64,000 nucleotides of DNA, from NCBI GenBank assembly GCA_947495695.1, contig CANLZP010000003.1, forward strand, positions 124,001 through 188,000. Direction: 5' to 3'. The position numbers and the translations under genes were made by a program. How positions within the stretch are numbered: the stretch's first letter is position 1; every line of letters starts with the position of its first letter. Positions 29,317-37,278 of the stretch are shown here, piece by piece. The stretch comes from an uncultured Erythrobacter sp. Lineage in GTDB: Bacteria > Pseudomonadota > Alphaproteobacteria > Sphingomonadales > Sphingomonadaceae. Under the pieces are notes generated by a model. The model was not told where the DNA came from, made no database searches, and saw only the letters and a program-made list of their open reading frames with translations.

Positions 29317-29514
29317 ATGAATATTGTCCTTTCGATTGTGATGTTGGCCGCAATTGCCCTGACTGTGGGCGCGTTCGTCATGTGGCGACGGGGGGCACCG
29401 CCTAAACAGCCTATGCTGATGTTGCTGTTAGCCATCATTGCCATTGCCAATATAGCGATTTGGACGGTGCCCGATTCCAGCGGCGAAGCGCCGATTGACC
29501 AGGTCGAAAATTAG
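29317..29514 (+). CDS. Small hypothetical protein with two TM helices
   Basis: A 65 aa membrane protein: TM at about 2-22, a short basic loop (WRRGAPPKQP), TM at about 32-50 and an acidic tail. No family recognised. Its stop overlaps the stop of the convergent tonB gene by 3 bases. A purine-rich stretch (GGAACGAGAAAG) precedes ATG 29317 but the spacing is long. Confidence 0.55.
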   Translation: MNIVLSIVMLAAIALTVGAFVMWRRGAPPKQPMLMLLLAIIAIANIAIWTVPDSSGEAPIDQVEN

Positions 29515-30176
29515 TCCGGCAAGACCCAGCGGATCGAGCTGGAGTAAGTGCCTGTCGTCGCCTTACCCAAGCTGTATGATGCAGGCGCAAATCTGGCCCG
29601 CTTTGCCACCAATTTGCAGGTCGCCTGATCCAGCGCGTCGTGCCCGGTGGATTTGGTGATCGAGCAATTTTCTACCCTACCACTGGCGCCAACTTCAAGA
29701 ATGAAGCTTGCCGTGCCAAACATCTCCTTGCGGATCCAGATACTGCGATAGTCATTGTCGGTCAGCCAGCGCGAGGGATCGTTGCGGGGCGAAACCTGAG
29801 TCGGTTGGAAGTTGTTGCCAGTACCAATACCGCTGTCGGTGGATGGAGGATCGATCACCAGCCCAATTTCGTCGCTCATCGGGGGCAGGATGGGTGCGGT
29901 ATCAATGACGTTGGGCTTGGGCGGCAAGAAGTCGGGCACCGGCGGTGTGAATACCACGCTATTGGGTGTGGCCTCAGGCTGTTTGGCCGGTTCGGGCGGC
30001 GGGGGTGGGGGTGGATCCTTATATTCGGTCGTCGGCAGGGGGCCTGAATATACGTCTGGCATGGTGCCAGTGATGGTCAGACCAAGCACCACCAGAGCGC
30101 CAAGTCCGGCGTGAATTCCCACAACACCGATGATGGCGGCTGGGCGGTTGGCATGCGATTTCGTCAAATATGACAT
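29511..30176 (-). CDS. TonB-family energy transducer
   Basis: A 221 aa protein linking inner-membrane proton force to outer-membrane receptors. N-terminal TM at about 15-37, a proline-rich periplasmic spacer (DPPPPPPPEPAKQ, then more PP-rich sequence to about 110) and the C-terminal TonB domain (about 140-221) with FGTASFILEVGASGRVENC and ALDQATCKLVAKRARF. ATG 30176 follows TAGGAGCG. No exbB or exbD is adjacent, so it relies on partners elsewhere. Confidence 0.88.
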   Translation of the reverse strand: MSYLTKSHANRPAAIIGVVGIHAGLGALVVLGLTITGTMPDVYSGPLPTTEYKDPPPPPPPEPAKQPEATPNSVVFTPPVPDFLPPKPNVIDTAPILPPMSDEIGLVIDPPSTDSGIGTGNNFQPTQVSPRNDPSRWLTDNDYRSIWIRKEMFGTASFILEVGASGRVENCSITKSTGHDALDQATCKLVAKRARFAPASYSLGKATTGTYSSSIRWVLPD

Positions 30177-30382
30177 GTTGTTCGCTCCTATCATTCAGGA
30201 GCGCCGATCTTGAGTGCCAGCGACTCCAGAATTGGGATGTTACAACATAACATAATTGTGATCAAGTTTTGGGCAGAGTGTCGGGTGGGTTGTAGGGCGC
30301 AGATGCATGTCATCGGGCAGGGCCAACGGCTCTACCAAACGGATATTTTCAGGATTTTTGGGTGGCCTTCGCCGGCGCGATC

Positions 30383-31039
30383 TTACTTGATCGGGCAATC
30401 CGGCGAGAGGCGGAAGTCGAGATAATTGTCGACCGAGCCCATCAAATCACCCAATTCATTCTCGAAGAAATGGTTCGCGCGTGGGATTTCTTCGTGATGG
30501 ATGGTGATGTGCTTTTGCGTGCGCAATTTATCGACCAGCTTCTGCACAGCATTTGGCTGCACAACCGTGTCAGCGGCACCCTGGATGAAGATACCCGATG
30601 CCGGGCAAGGTGCCAGGAACGAGAAATCATACATATTGGCTGGCGGAGCAATCGAGATAAAGCCGCGCACTTCTGGGCGACGCATCAGCAATTGCATGCC
30701 AATCAACGCGCCAAAGCTGACGCCAGCAACCCAAGTGGTTTGCGCTTCTTGATGGATCGATTGAACCCAATCGAGCGCTGCGGCTGCGTCGGACAATTCG
30801 CCAATGCCATTGTCAAAGCTCCCCTGGCTGCGGCCAACGCCGCGAAAGTTAAAGCGCAACACTGCAAAACCGCGATCAACAAATGTCTTGTACAGATGCT
30901 GGGTAATTCGCTCGTTCATGGTTCCGCCGCCCTCTGGATGGGGATGCAGAATCATGGCCACCGGAGCACGCGGACGTGGTGGTGGGGAAAAACGACCTTC
31001 GAGACGGCCTTCTGGGCCGGGAAAGATGACTGATGGCAT
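30383..31039 (-). CDS. Alpha/beta hydrolase (COG2945-like)
   Basis: A 218 aa cytoplasmic serine hydrolase. MILHPHPEGGGTM carries the oxyanion region, LRFNFRGVGRSQG the second motif, GVSFGA the nucleophile serine (about residue 107), GAADTVV the acid and ANHFFE the histidine. Close relatives are annotated only as hydrolases. It is divergent from the cysteine desulfurase operon across 119 bp. Substrate not predictable. Confidence 0.85.
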   Translation of the reverse strand: MPSVIFPGPEGRLEGRFSPPPRPRAPVAMILHPHPEGGGTMNERITQHLYKTFVDRGFAVLRFNFRGVGRSQGSFDNGIGELSDAAAALDWVQSIHQEAQTTWVAGVSFGALIGMQLLMRRPEVRGFISIAPPANMYDFSFLAPCPASGIFIQGAADTVVQPNAVQKLVDKLRTQKHITIHHEEIPRANHFFENELGDLMGSVDNYLDFRLSPDCPIK

Positions 31040-31130
31040 CGAGAAACCTTATGCAATGAGTTAAGACAAGTACCGGCTGGCACCGACTTTCCAGTGCTCT
31101 ATAGTGGCATGTGTAAGTTTCTGCAATTTT

Positions 31131-31147
31131 TTAAGAATCATTCGCAA
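31131..31147. promoter_or_regulatory. Fur-box-like palindrome before the cysteine desulfurase operon
   Basis: TTAAGAATCATTCGCAA matches the perfect palindrome TTGCGAATCATTCGCAA at 15 of 17 positions. That form resembles Fur operators described in alphaproteobacteria such as Caulobacter. It ends 11 bp before the GTG at 31159 and lies in the spacer shared with the divergent hydrolase, so it could control either direction. Confidence 0.5.
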
Positions 31148-31158
31148 TAAGGGTTTTT

Positions 31159-32148
31159 GTGAAACCTCGTATCTATCTTGATCATGCGGCCACCAGCCCG
31201 CTGCGCACTGAAGCCAAAGCGGCGATGGAGGAAGGGTTCGCGCTATGGGCCAACCCATCTTCTCCGCATGCAGAGGGGCGCAAAGCGAAGTCCGCGCTCG
31301 AGGATGCGCGCGATCGGATCAAACGCAGTTTGGGCTGGGACGGTGAGCTGATCTTTACGTCCGGCGCGAGTGAGGCTCTGTGGATTGCGCTCAACCGCAC
31401 AAAGGCGAAACGCCGGATTGTTAGCGCCGTGGAGCATGACGCGGTTTTCCGCGCGGCACCTGATGCGGAGAGCTTCGATGATGAAACCTCTTTGGATGAA
31501 TCCTGCGTTTTGGCCATTCAACATGTGAATTCAGAAACAGGTGTGATTAATCCGGTCAGCCAAATGGCCGTCACTGTAAAACCGACGGGTACGAAACTGC
31601 TATCAGACTGCGCGCAAAGTGCTGGAAAAATCGACCTTCCTGATGCCGATATGGTGGTTGTTTCGGCCCATAAATTTGGCGGTCCAATCGGGATCGGCGC
31701 CTTGTTGGTGCGTGATTACAATCTGCTCGAACCGATGGGCGGTCATGAACGCGGCTATCGCCAAGGGACGGAGAATATGCCCGCCGCATTGGGTATGGCC
31801 GCAGCGTTGGAGGCTGGCGCATGGGCAACATCACCACCGGACCGTGCCAGTTTCGCGAGCACGCTGGCCGCTGATATTCAGACATTCGGTGATCAGACAG
31901 ACTATATCTTCGCACTCGCTCACCCGACGCTTAGCGCCCAGGCACTGCTGATCCGGTTGGACGCGATGGGCTTTGCGGTCTCGGCGGGTAGTGCATGTTC
32001 TTCCGGTACGCTGAAGAAAAGCCGCGTGCTGGATGCGTTTGGCGTGTCCGACGAGGTCGCCTCGCGAACAATCCGAGTCAGCATTGGATGGAGCACCACG
32101 CCCGATGAATTGGAACAATTCGCCTCGGCATGGGCTTCTTTAACATGA
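31159..32148 (+). CDS. Cysteine desulfurase (class V aminotransferase), first of two
   Basis: PLP enzyme releasing sulfur from cysteine as a persulfide. 329 aa, shorter than IscS or SufS (~400 aa). Visible: LDHAATSPLR, GASEAL, the PLP-stacking His in AVEHDAV, NSETG, the PLP lysine in VSAHKFGGP, and the catalytic cysteine in SAGSACSSGTL (about residue 280). GTG 31159 has AAGGG upstream. The next desulfurase starts inside its stop (ATGA). It may feed a separate sulfur route or form a heteromer with its neighbour; which is unknown. Confidence 0.85.
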   Translation: MKPRIYLDHAATSPLRTEAKAAMEEGFALWANPSSPHAEGRKAKSALEDARDRIKRSLGWDGELIFTSGASEALWIALNRTKAKRRIVSAVEHDAVFRAAPDAESFDDETSLDESCVLAIQHVNSETGVINPVSQMAVTVKPTGTKLLSDCAQSAGKIDLPDADMVVVSAHKFGGPIGIGALLVRDYNLLEPMGGHERGYRQGTENMPAALGMAAALEAGAWATSPPDRASFASTLAADIQTFGDQTDYIFALAHPTLSAQALLIRLDAMGFAVSAGSACSSGTLKKSRVLDAFGVSDEVASRTIRVSIGWSTTPDELEQFASAWASLT

Positions 32149-33221
32149 TCTATCTCGACTATCAGGCCACCACGCCCCTCGCTCCAGAAGCCCGCGATGC
32201 CATGCTGCGGTGGCTGGATGGGCCCGATGGCACCGGATTTGGCAATCCGCATTCGTCGCACCGGATGGGTCGCCAAGCCGCCGCTGCCATCGAACTGGCA
32301 CGCGACCGGGTGGCTGCTCTGTTTCCGGCCGGTGGCAAGGTGATCTTCACCAGCGGCGCGACGGAGGCGCTGAACCTCGCCATTCGCGGCAGTGGCTCTG
32401 GCGGACATGTTTCGGTCTCTGCAATCGAGCACTCAGCCGTTCTCGACACTGCGCAGGACGCGGGCAAGGCGCATGTCCTGAATGTCTCGAGCGAAGGTCA
32501 ATGCAACACAGCTCAAGATGTGCCTGCTGATACGCGGCTGATCGCAGTGATGCAGGTGAACAATGAGATCGGTACCATCCAACCGACTATTGATTGGCAT
32601 CATAAGGCGAAGGAAAACAATGCCTTGTTCGTGGTCGATGCGGTGCAAGCCTATGGCAAGATCGAAGTCACCAGCGCGGATATGATCGCGATATCGGCTC
32701 ATAAGTTCCATGGCCCCAAAGGCGTGGGAGCTTTGTGGGTCCGCGACGGCGTGCAGCTGAAAGAGGTGCAAACTGGAGGAGGCCAGGAACACGGACTGCG
32801 TTCGGGTACGCTTTCGCCAGCGTTGATCGCTGGGATGGGTGCGGCGGCCAAGTTGGCTCAGGAACGCATGGGCGAGGACGCCGACCATATCGAAGCCTTG
32901 TGGAATCGTGCGCGCGACATGTTTGCCGATTGGGACATCAATGGCAGCGCCGAAGCGCGCTGGCATGGCAATCTCAACATTCGCAAGCAGGGCTTGGATG
33001 TTGGGCGATTGATGTCGGACGTGCGCGATGTCATGTTCAGCGCAGGGTCGGCCTGCGCCAGTGGATCGGGCCGCACCAGCCATGTGTTGCGCGCGATCGG
33101 TCTGGATGACAAAGCGGCCAAGAATTCAATCCGGCTGGGATTTGGGCGCTACACCACGCTCGACCAGATTGAGGACGCTGCAGCAAAGATCAACGCTGCT
33201 GTGGCAGCGCAGGAGGTTTGA
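32145..33221 (+). CDS. Cysteine desulfurase (IscS/NifS-like), second of two
   Basis: A 358 aa desulfurase with LDYQATTPLAPE, GATEALNLAI, AIEHSAV, NNEIGTIQP, the aspartate in VVDAVQAYGK, PLP lysine in ISAHKFHGPKG and catalytic cysteine in SAGSACASGSG. It is closer to canonical NifS/IscS than the upstream paralogue. Start ATG 32145 overlaps the previous stop by 4 bp; the ferredoxin gene follows with a 1-base overlap. Likely supplies sulfur for Fe-S clusters together with that ferredoxin. Confidence 0.9.
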   Translation: MIYLDYQATTPLAPEARDAMLRWLDGPDGTGFGNPHSSHRMGRQAAAAIELARDRVAALFPAGGKVIFTSGATEALNLAIRGSGSGGHVSVSAIEHSAVLDTAQDAGKAHVLNVSSEGQCNTAQDVPADTRLIAVMQVNNEIGTIQPTIDWHHKAKENNALFVVDAVQAYGKIEVTSADMIAISAHKFHGPKGVGALWVRDGVQLKEVQTGGGQEHGLRSGTLSPALIAGMGAAAKLAQERMGEDADHIEALWNRARDMFADWDINGSAEARWHGNLNIRKQGLDVGRLMSDVRDVMFSAGSACASGSGRTSHVLRAIGLDDKAAKNSIRLGFGRYTTLDQIEDAAAKINAAVAAQEV

Positions 33222-33553
33222 TGGTTGCTGTGCGTTTCACCGACCCGAAAGGGACAATTATCGAGGCCGAGGCAGAGGCAGGCGATAATTTGCTGCGCTT
33301 GGCGCAGGCGCATGGACTGCCGCTGGAGGGCACCTGCGAAGGCCAGATGGCGTGCTCCACCTGCCATGTGGTGGTTGATCCGCAATGGTTCGACAAATTG
33401 CCAGACGCCAGCGAGGAAGAGGAAGACATGCTGGACTTTGCCGCAGATGTTCGCCGAACCAGTCGCTTGTCTTGCCAGATTGATCTGACCGAGGAGCTGG
33501 ACGGACTATCTGTCACTGTTCCCGCAGACAGCCATGATGCGCGGCGGATGTAG
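33221..33553 (+). CDS. Adrenodoxin-type [2Fe-2S] ferredoxin
   Basis: A 110 aa ferredoxin. Cluster ligands are in CEGQMACSTC (C-x5-C-x2-C) and a later cysteine in RLSCQID, the vertebrate-type/Isc spacing. The acidic stretch DASEEEEDMLDFA is where reductases and desulfurases dock in this family. It is translationally coupled to the desulfurase (TGATG). In Isc systems such a ferredoxin gives electrons for cluster assembly. Confidence 0.93.
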   Translation: MVAVRFTDPKGTIIEAEAEAGDNLLRLAQAHGLPLEGTCEGQMACSTCHVVVDPQWFDKLPDASEEEEDMLDFAADVRRTSRLSCQIDLTEELDGLSVTVPADSHDARRM

Positions 33554-33595
33554 CCCGCAGCAAAGGGCGCACATGATTTGGCGCGAGACCTCTGC

Positions 33596-34384
33596 CTAAA
33601 AAGTAGACGTGCCCACGCCGCCATCCACTACCAATGATTGACCGGTCATGTAGCTGGCCCTGTCGCTACACATCATGGCCACAATCGCGCCAAGATCGTC
33701 CGCATCGCCAAATCGACCAGCTGGAATGCGCACCGCGTCTACAAAAGCCGCGATTTCTTCGTCATAGCTTCGATTGTTGGCCTCCGCGCGCGGGCCAAAC
33801 ACGTCTTCGATGCCGGGGGTGTGGTGCATGCCCGGCAGAACCGAATTGATGGTGACATTGTGTTTGGCAACATCCTTGGCGATGGCATGGCAATAATTCG
33901 CCAAGGCCGCGCGCGGCGGCCCCGACAAAACCCGCATCGATGCCGGGTATTTGGCAACGCCAGTGCTGATATTCACAATCCGGCCCCAACTGCGTTCGAT
34001 CATCGGGTCAATCACTGCCTTGATGTAGTCAATCGGGCTGAGCAGCGCGATCCGTAATGATTCTTCCACTTGCTCTCTTGTGACATCGCGAAAATCATCG
34101 GTGAAGGGAGGGGGAGCGCATGTCGCCACCAGGATATCGGGATCAGGGCATGCTCCCAAAATGGTTGCGCGCCCTTCATCGCTGCTGTGATCGGCAACAA
34201 TCGGATGGACCTGTGCGCCGGTTTCTGCCGCTATCGCAGCGCAGGTCGCCTCCAGCCGTTCGGCTCCGCGCGCCGAGATAAACACTTGCGCGCCTTCTTG
34301 CGCCAGCGCCAAGGCCGCGCCTCGGCCCATGCCTGCGCTGCCGCCGTTCACCAAAGCTTTTTTGCCCGAGATGCCTAGGTCCAT
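33596..34384 (-). CDS. SDR-family protein lacking the YxxxK motif
   Basis: A 262 aa Rossmann-fold protein. The cofactor loop is NGGSAGMGRG (residues 13-22), with LVATCAPPP replacing NNAG. The strand with catalytic serine (NISTG, Ser140) is present, but the site of Tyr-x3-Lys reads SGPPR (154-158), so both catalytic residues are changed; Tyr146 lacks a lysine at +4. The C-terminal VDGGVGTSTF is normal. ATG 34384 follows AGGAGG. It may be non-catalytic or use another mechanism. Confidence 0.8.
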   Translation of the reverse strand: MDLGISGKKALVNGGSAGMGRGAALALAQEGAQVFISARGAERLEATCAAIAAETGAQVHPIVADHSSDEGRATILGACPDPDILVATCAPPPFTDDFRDVTREQVEESLRIALLSPIDYIKAVIDPMIERSWGRIVNISTGVAKYPASMRVLSGPPRAALANYCHAIAKDVAKHNVTINSVLPGMHHTPGIEDVFGPRAEANNRSYDEEIAAFVDAVRIPAGRFGDADDLGAIVAMMCSDRASYMTGQSLVVDGGVGTSTF

Positions 34385-34532
34385 TGATGCCTCCTGTACC
34401 GGAAAAATTGTGCGGCAGCCCTCGCCTAGCGACTTTGCCTGACACAAGCGCCTGACTAATCCGCTATTGCGAAATCCAGTAGATCGATAGGTGTCTCAGA
34501 ATGCCCCTGTTTTCCTTGGGGACAACGCCTAT

Positions 34533-35354
34533 ATGCTGGTCGCGATGAACCAAGCTACATATCCTGACACTGTCACTATGACTTTGCGTGAACGCGCGCG
34601 ATTGGTCGTGGAATCCAAATTTTTCGAACGCTTCATCACCGCAATCATCGTTATAAATGCGATCGGGCTAGGGCTGGAAACATCGCCTGCCGTGATGGAC
34701 CGTGTCGGTACGATTGTCTCATTGCTCGATCGGATCGCCATCGCGATCTTCGTGGTCGAGCTATTGATCAAACTGTTCGCATACCGGCTAGCTTTTTTCA
34801 AAAACGGCTGGAACGTGTTCGATCTGGCTATCGTCAGTGCGGCCCTGGTACCGGCGGGCGAGCAATTCTCGGTCTTGCGCGCGTTGCGGATCTTGCGGGC
34901 GCTCAGGCTGGTCTCGGTCGTCCCCAGCATGCGCAAGGTCATCGTCGGCCTGTTCAGCGCAATTCCCAGCATTGGCACCGTGATCGTGATGCTGTTGCTG
35001 CTGTTCTACATCAGCGCCGTGATGGCCACCAAGCTGTTTGGCGTAGCCTTTCCTGAATGGTTCGGATCGCTGGGCTCCTCGCTTTACTCGCTGTTCCAGA
35101 TCATGACTTTGGAAAGCTGGTCGATGGGCATAGTGCGCCCGGTGATGGAGGTTTTCCCATGGGCATGGGCCTTCTTCGTGCCGTTCATTCTGGTCACCAG
35201 CTTCATTGTGCTCAACCTGTTCATCGGTGTGATCGTCAACGCTATGGCCGAGGCCAATGACGAAGAAGCACATGACGAGCGCGAAGAAATCCTGACCGAA
35301 TTGCGCGCCTTGCGGACCGAGATTGTGGCTTTGCGCGATGGAGGCAAATGCTAA
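34533..35354 (+). CDS. Bacterial voltage-gated sodium channel (NaChBac/NavAb family)
   Basis: A single-domain channel subunit of about 273 aa that would form homotetramers in the inner membrane. S1-S3 span about 30-105. S4 has four gating arginines spaced by three (R116, R119, R122, R125). The pore helix and filter read FQIMTLESWSMGI, where TLESWS (192-197) is the NavAb sodium filter. S6 runs to about 238 and a charged coiled coil (about 248-270) ends the protein, as in tetramerising relatives. ATG 34533 follows GGGGA; GTG 34491 or ATG 34545 are alternatives. Confidence 0.92.
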   Translation: MLVAMNQATYPDTVTMTLRERARLVVESKFFERFITAIIVINAIGLGLETSPAVMDRVGTIVSLLDRIAIAIFVVELLIKLFAYRLAFFKNGWNVFDLAIVSAALVPAGEQFSVLRALRILRALRLVSVVPSMRKVIVGLFSAIPSIGTVIVMLLLLFYISAVMATKLFGVAFPEWFGSLGSSLYSLFQIMTLESWSMGIVRPVMEVFPWAWAFFVPFILVTSFIVLNLFIGVIVNAMAEANDEEAHDEREEILTELRALRTEIVALRDGGKC

Positions 35355-35388
35355 GGGGCTGCTAGTCAGTGCGGGGCTTGGTCCGCCG

Positions 35389-37140
35389 TCATTTGGCCGG
35401 AAACCATTTTCCTTCGAACACGACGCCGTGAACCTGCACATTGTTCAACTCGGCTGCCCCACCGGCTCTGGGATCGCGATCCAGCACGACAAAGTCAGCC
35501 TTCTTGCCCGAGGCAATGCTGCCGACTTGATCGTCCAGACCGATCACTTGTGCGGCCTCGATCGTGATCGCCCGTAATGCCTTTTCCAGGCTGAGCCGTT
35601 CGTGTGGGGCCTTCACGATCCCGCCCAAAGTTTCGCGATTGCTGGCGACCCATGCCAGATAGAGCGGATCAATCGGGGCCATGTTGAAGTCGCTATGCAG
35701 CCCCAAGGGAACGCCCTTGCGCTCCAGCGAGCCAAGCCGGTTCATTTGCGCGGCACGGTCCGGGCCAAGGCCGGTTCCGGCATAGGCATCGCCCAAAATG
35801 CGGATGTAGTTGGGCTGGGCCGATACCATCATGCCCATGGCCGCCAATCGGCGGTTTTGCGCCTCGGTCGAATAGCCCAGGTGCTCCAACACCATGGTTT
35901 GGCCGTTGCGCACGGGCAGTCGTTCGAAAATGTCCAGCACAACATCCAGCCCTTTATCGCCATTTACATGCGTGTGCAGGGTCCAGCCGGCTTCCCAAAA
36001 GCGCCGGGTTTGCTGTTCCAAAACCTCGGGCGGCGTGATCCATTTGCCCTCGTGACCATCGCTATAGCCTGGCGGATTCATCTGCATATATTGGGCAAAA
36101 AATGCCCCATCAGCGAACAATTTGACCCGGTTGGAGAAGAAGAATTTCTCGCTGCCATAGGTGTCTTGGATGGTTTCCAACCAGGCGTTGGGATCGCCTG
36201 GAATTAACGGAGCCACAGGGATCGCCAGAATGCGCGAAGGGGTTGATGGCTGATCATACAGGCCTTTGAACAAGGGTGCCTCTGTTTCGACTCCTCCAAA
36301 CCCGCCAAAGGCGAGATCGGCACTGGTCGTCACGCCGTTTTCCAGCATCATCTGGCGCATTTCGACCATGCCTTGCTGTATTTTCTCAGGCGAGAAGAGG
36401 TAGGGGCGCAGTTTGTCTATGCCGTGAAACAGCGCGGTTTCATGGATGATGCCGGTGTCATAATCGGCATGCGTGGGGTCAATCTCTGGTCGATCAAATT
36501 CTGCTGCAAACGCATCCTTGTCGCTCAGCCCGAGGATCTCCAGAGCCTTGGTGTTGGCGATGATTTCATGAAAGCTGCGCTGCCAGATGATGACGGCTCT
36601 GTCGGGGGCAATCCGGTCCAGCTTGGCGCGGTTCATGTCGCCGTGAAACAATCGATGATGGCCCCACGTCAGAAACAGCTCGTCATCGCTTTCAGCCAAA
36701 ACGCTGCGCAGCCGTTGCTCATAAGCCTGTTCGCCGACAACCGCCGGGTAATTCTTGCCCGGCAAATCCCAGCTTTCCGGGCTGATGAAGGGTATGGGCA
36801 ACATCATCACTGTTTGCATCGGATGAATATGCGGTTCGATAAATCCGGGCATCAGGACGCGGTCTGCAAACTGCCGATCGACGGTGACGTTGCGACCTGT
36901 GGTCCACGCCTCCAGCCCGTTCAGATCCTGGGCAAGGCCCAAGATGATCCCATCTGCAGTGGCGACATATTTCGCCTCAGAGTAACCCGGCTCCATTGTG
37001 ATGATGGTTTCGGCTTCATACACCGTCACCTCGGGGTAGGGCAGAGGTTCTACGCCCGACTTTGCGGATGCAATGGCAGGCAGGCTGCAAAGCGCTGCGC
37101 CCAAGGCGGCACCCAATGCGGTAACGGCAAATTTGATCAT
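35389..37140 (-). CDS. Periplasmic amidohydrolase (YtcJ-like, amidohydrolase 3)
   Basis: A 583 aa exported metal-dependent hydrolase. A signal peptide (cleavage near SAKSG, about residue 27) is followed by the amidohydrolase barrel. Metal-site patterns are MPGFIEPHIHP, LHTHVNGDKG and LGLHSDFNMAP, and the C-terminal composite domain ends GSIASGKKADFVVLDRDP. Natural substrates of this group are unknown; amide or carbamate bonds are plausible. It stands alone, converging on the sodium channel gene 34 bp away. Confidence 0.85.
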   Translation of the reverse strand: MIKFAVTALGAALGAALCSLPAIASAKSGVEPLPYPEVTVYEAETIITMEPGYSEAKYVATADGIILGLAQDLNGLEAWTTGRNVTVDRQFADRVLMPGFIEPHIHPMQTVMMLPIPFISPESWDLPGKNYPAVVGEQAYEQRLRSVLAESDDELFLTWGHHRLFHGDMNRAKLDRIAPDRAVIIWQRSFHEIIANTKALEILGLSDKDAFAAEFDRPEIDPTHADYDTGIIHETALFHGIDKLRPYLFSPEKIQQGMVEMRQMMLENGVTTSADLAFGGFGGVETEAPLFKGLYDQPSTPSRILAIPVAPLIPGDPNAWLETIQDTYGSEKFFFSNRVKLFADGAFFAQYMQMNPPGYSDGHEGKWITPPEVLEQQTRRFWEAGWTLHTHVNGDKGLDVVLDIFERLPVRNGQTMVLEHLGYSTEAQNRRLAAMGMMVSAQPNYIRILGDAYAGTGLGPDRAAQMNRLGSLERKGVPLGLHSDFNMAPIDPLYLAWVASNRETLGGIVKAPHERLSLEKALRAITIEAAQVIGLDDQVGSIASGKKADFVVLDRDPRAGGAAELNNVQVHGVVFEGKWFPAK

Positions 37141-37278
37141 GATCTCTCCCTAAGACAAAGCCTATGCAAAGCGATCGCTTGGCGCAATCAGGATTGGGCC
37201 GCGAATTTGATAGGATTGTGCTCCATTCCTGTGGAAAGGGCTCTCCCCCCGGCCATGTGCAATTGCTAAGCGGTGTGC

